A stretch of 9,034 nt of DNA from Candidatus Dojkabacteria bacterium. GTDB lineage: Bacteria > Patescibacteriota > Dojkabacteria > SC72 > JAHDCA01. The DNA lies in the NCBI GenBank assembly GCA_020630115.1, contig JAHDCA010000035.1, forward strand, positions 1 to 9,034, read 5' to 3'. Both the position numbers and the translations under genes were made by a program. The notes beneath the pieces were generated by a model. It was not told the origin of the DNA. It ran no database searches and saw only the letters and a list, made by a program, of their open reading frames with translations. Below are positions 6,544-9,034 of this stretch, piece after piece; positions within the stretch are counted from its first letter, which is position 1; each line of letters opens with the position of its first letter.

Positions 6544-6591
6544 GGTATTCATATAACTGATCCAAGATTATTTCATAAAGATTTTTTAATG

Positions 6592-6597
6592 TAGAAT
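6592..6597 (+). promoter_or_regulatory. -10 box (TAGAAT) for gpmI, leaderless
   Basis: TAGAAT is followed by GTAAT and then the gpmI ATG at 6603, the same five-base spacing as at msrAB. The 59-base gap after the HD gene has no hairpin terminator that I can see, so readthrough from upstream is also possible. Confidence 0.5.
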
Positions 6598-6602
6598 GTA
6601 AT

Positions 6603-8267
6603 ATGGGAATTTTTGGTTTCGGAAAAAAGAAAGATTTGCAGAAAGAGTCTGGAAAACAACTTGTTAGAAAGTATAAAAGGGTTGTTCTTGTTATCTTAGA
6701 TGGTTTTGGTATAGACAAAAATCCGGAAGGAAACGCTATACTTCAGGCTCGGACACCATTTCTTGATTCTGTTTGGAACAATTGTCCAAAGACACTACTT
6801 AATGCATCTGGTACTTTTGTTGGACTTCCTGAGGGAGAACCTGGGAACTCAGAAGTGGGACATCTGACTATAGGGACTGGTAGGATTCATTATCAAAGCT
6901 TGCCAATGATAAATGATGAAATACTCTCAGGTAGATTTGCACTTGCTCCTAAGTTACAAGAATCATTTAATAACTATCTTGAAAGTAGGAAAAAATATCC
7001 AAACGCAAAATTTCATATACTTGGCATACTTTCTGCTGGAGGTGTTCACGGTCATATAACGCACCTTTTTGCACTTCTTGATCTATGTAAGGAATATGAC
7101 GTAGATCCTTACATACATGCATTTTTGGATGGAAGGGATACAAGTAGAGATGATGGTGGCTTCTACTTACAGAAACTGCAAAATAAGCTTCAGCAGATAG
7201 GCATTGGCAAAATTGCTTCAATCTCAGGCAGAGTGTATGCGATGGATAGAGATAATAAATGGCCTAGGATAGAAAAAGCATTTAATGCAATGATAGGTGC
7301 TACTAATTCTCAAATTAAGAGCTCAAAACTTCAAGATTTTATAACTCAGAAGTACTCTGAAAAGATTTACGACCAATATATGACTCCAACAGCCTTAACA
7401 GATGATAATGGTGGCCTTGTGGGGCCAATAAGGGATGGTGATACGTTGTTCCTATATAACTTTAGGGAAGATAGGATTAAGCAACTCTCTAAAGTACTTA
7501 CTGAACCTACATTTGCTCATTTCCCTTTGCAGATATCAGTTTCAAATATTCATTACACGACTATGACGGGGTTTGAGACAAATCCAAGAAGGCATGTTGT
7601 GTACCCTAATTCGAAGACTGAAGATAACTTGGCTGCTCTTGTTGCTCATAATAATATCCCTCAATTTCATATAGCTGAAACAGAAAAGTACGCACATGTT
7701 AGTTACTTTTTTAACGGTAGGGTTGGTGAACTCAATAACATGGAACAGCATTTTCAGATTGATTCACCATCTGTTCAAAATTACGCGGAGTCACCAGAGA
7801 TGTCTGCAGAGCAAGTTGTAAGTAAGTTCTGTGAATTGTTCTCAACAGGCAACTACGAGTTTGCTGTAGTAAATTTATGCAATGCAGATATGCTTGGCCA
7901 TACGGGTGATTTGGAGCAAACTTCGAAATCGATAAATATCTTGGATGCTCAGTTAAGAAAACTCACTGAGTGTGTTTTAGCACAGGATGGGGCAGTTTTC
8001 ATAACTGCTGATCATGGAAATTGTGAAGTTATGGTTGACAGGGTTTCTGGGGAAGTAAATACTTTTCATACTACAAATCCAGTGCCATTAATTAAGATTG
8101 ATTCGCCAACTCAATTAATAAACAAAAATCCAGACCTCCGAATCGGTTCTGGTGAAGTTCCAATTGCTGGTATCTTAGCTGATATAGCACCAACACTTCT
8201 AAATCAACTTGGAGTCGCTAAGCCTCGTAGTATGAACGGTGTAGACATCAGTGATGTGATCGGGTAA
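6603..8267 (+). CDS. gpmI: 2,3-bisphosphoglycerate-independent phosphoglycerate mutase
   Basis: Interconverts 3- and 2-phosphoglycerate in glycolysis through a phosphoserine intermediate, with two Mn2+ ions; cytoplasmic. Visible motifs: ILDGFG with metal ligand D33, GNSEVGHLTIGTGR with nucleophile S83, GGVHGH with H149, FLDGRDT (D176-D179), ISGRVYAMDRDNKW, NFREDRIKQ, AETEKYAH, D429 and H433 in NADMLGHTG, D470-H471 in ADHGN and H489 in FHTTNPVP. All core catalytic residues are present. At 554 residues it is longer than the usual 510-515, with about 21 extra residues at the N-terminus (a basic GFGKKK tract), a short insertion before H149 and a longer C-terminus. No later ATG precedes the catalytic D33, and the -10 spacing supports this start. 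The signature SDGGVHSH is changed to SAGGVHGH. Confidence 0.96.
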   Translation: MGIFGFGKKKDLQKESGKQLVRKYKRVVLVILDGFGIDKNPEGNAILQARTPFLDSVWNNCPKTLLNASGTFVGLPEGEPGNSEVGHLTIGTGRIHYQSLPMINDEILSGRFALAPKLQESFNNYLESRKKYPNAKFHILGILSAGGVHGHITHLFALLDLCKEYDVDPYIHAFLDGRDTSRDDGGFYLQKLQNKLQQIGIGKIASISGRVYAMDRDNKWPRIEKAFNAMIGATNSQIKSSKLQDFITQKYSEKIYDQYMTPTALTDDNGGLVGPIRDGDTLFLYNFREDRIKQLSKVLTEPTFAHFPLQISVSNIHYTTMTGFETNPRRHVVYPNSKTEDNLAALVAHNNIPQFHIAETEKYAHVSYFFNGRVGELNNMEQHFQIDSPSVQNYAESPEMSAEQVVSKFCELFSTGNYEFAVVNLCNADMLGHTGDLEQTSKSINILDAQLRKLTECVLAQDGAVFITADHGNCEVMVDRVSGEVNTFHTTNPVPLIKIDSPTQLINKNPDLRIGSGEVPIAGILADIAPTLLNQLGVAKPRSMNGVDISDVIG

Positions 8268-8270
8268 ATT
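8242..8270 (+). promoter_or_regulatory. Promoter of the LamG-like gene inside the end of gpmI
   Basis: TAGACA (8242-8247, one base from TTGACA), a 17-base spacer and TAAATT (8265-8270) are followed by six bases and the ATG at 8277. The -10 contains the gpmI TAA stop. It is the best-formed promoter in the window and predicts a leaderless mRNA. Confidence 0.6.
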
Positions 8271-8276
8271 AGTTGT

Positions 8277-9034
8277 ATGAAGAAAATCTTTGCTTTTTTA
8301 ATGGTATTGTCTATTTCAATATTTGCTCTAAGTTCTTTTACTCATGCATTACCAAATTCTGTTTCTCAAGCTCCTAATCTTTGGCTTAGATATGATTCAG
8401 GTCTTTTTACAAGTGCAGGTGAGGTCTCGGGGTGGAACGATAGTAATGGTATAAACTTTGTAAGGGGGGCGACAGGGCCTTTAAATACATCTACAAATCT
8501 TTTTTTTGATGGTTCTGACAGTCTAAGCGGATCATTCCCATCTCTTAATGTAGGCTCTTATGCTGTATTTGTAGATAGCTTAGCAACAGGGAATATTTTA
8601 TCGACATCAGACTCGTCAATTGACTTGTCTGGCTCTAGTTCAGGTTACTCATATGGTGGAGTTACAGTAACTTCTAATACATTAGGGTACGATTTGATTG
8701 TTATAAATCAAGAATCAACTGGGCTATACCTTTACCATAATGGAAGTCGATCAGCAATTTCTGGAAGCTTATCAACCTCAATTAATTCCCTAAGTATAGG
8801 TGGCGGGGAGTTCGGCCTCAAAGAGGTCATTACTTATCCAGCAGGACTAAGTACTTGTGATGTATTCAAATTACAAAGATATTTTGACTCTAGGTATGGT
8901 CTGTCAAACACTCGACTTTATAATTCATATGCATATAGCTCTTCGCACTCTGTAAATGAAGGTGTCATAGGTATCCATTCGTGTGACAGTTCACTAAATT
9001 CACCTCAAGCTCAATCTGATGAAGTTACAGTCTT
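8277..9034 (+). CDS. Secreted LamG-like (concanavalin A-like) surface protein, C-terminus cut by window edge
   Basis: The frame stays open for 252 codons to the window end. The first 24 residues form a Sec signal peptide: MKK, a hydrophobic core, then THA before Leu-Pro. The following domain resembles bacterial LamG/concanavalin A-like modules: PNLWLRYDSG at its start (compare the common WLRADSG), GEVSGWNDSNG, a FDGSDSL strand, and the closing pattern of a helix with KLQRYFDSRYGLSN (compare YLxxKYGL). Such domains usually bind glycans or mediate attachment and often sit at the N-terminus of very large repeat proteins. Ser, Thr, Gly and Asn are abundant, as in surface proteins. The start is fixed by the promoter at 8242-8270. 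The coding sequence contains a G6 run (8464-8469) and a T8 run (8500-8507). Confidence 0.75.
   Translation, partial: MKKIFAFLMVLSISIFALSSFTHALPNSVSQAPNLWLRYDSGLFTSAGEVSGWNDSNGINFVRGATGPLNTSTNLFFDGSDSLSGSFPSLNVGSYAVFVDSLATGNILSTSDSSIDLSGSSSGYSYGGVTVTSNTLGYDLIVINQESTGLYLYHNGSRSAISGSLSTSINSLSIGGGEFGLKEVITYPAGLSTCDVFKLQRYFDSRYGLSNTRLYNSYAYSSSHSVNEGVIGIHSCDSSLNSPQAQSDEVTV

Noticed and set aside
6544..6591. T-run at 6582-6588 as a rho-independent terminator after the HD gene
   Set aside because: No inverted repeat precedes the T-run; the region is simply AT-rich.
6967..7221. Open frame on the minus strand opposite gpmI
   Set aside because: The plus strand encodes conserved catalytic motifs of GpmI here and the antisense product resembles nothing.

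Overview
The window is an AT-rich, tightly packed bacterial segment with eight recognisable protein genes or gene parts and no RNA genes, insertion sequences or CRISPR arrays that I could see. TGA serves as a stop (end of msrAB), so code 11 applies. Most genes lack a Shine-Dalgarno sequence. Instead they carry a -10 hexamer (TATAAT, TAGAAT, TATACT, TAAATT or TTTAAT) 5-6 bases before the ATG, which places the predicted transcript start on or beside the start codon (leaderless mRNA). Small intergenic gaps, membrane-anchored proteins with short domains and this leaderless layout would suit a reduced-genome lineage such as Candidate Phyla Radiation/Patescibacteria. That assignment is inference; nothing in the window is a phylogenetic marker.

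Layout. 1-826 (-): 5' part of a THUMP/UPF0020-type RNA methyltransferase, cut by the window edge. 845-2011 (+): membrane-anchored MsrA-MsrB methionine sulfoxide reductase fusion, divergent from the methyltransferase with only 18 bases between the two ATGs and a palindromic ATTATAAT in the gap. 2016-2894 (-): ApbE-type FMN transferase, convergent with msrAB. 2908-3423 (-): membrane-anchored FMN-binding domain protein, the likely ApbE substrate. 3528-4640 (+): membrane-anchored class A beta-lactamase-like serine hydrolase. 4652-5881 (+): peptidase T. 5881-6543 (+): HD-domain protein overlapping pepT by one base. 6603-8267 (+): cofactor-independent phosphoglycerate mutase. 8277-9034 (+): 5' part of a secreted LamG-like surface protein, cut by the window edge.

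How they fit together. ApbE and the FMN-binding protein form a flavinylation pair. Together with the adjacent MsrAB they suggest a small envelope redox and repair island, although no membrane electron donor is visible. PepT and the HD protein are translationally coupled. GpmI supplies central glycolysis. The serine hydrolase and the LamG protein act at the cell surface. No stretch over 300 bases lacks a gene, and I saw no convincing hairpin-plus-T-run terminators.
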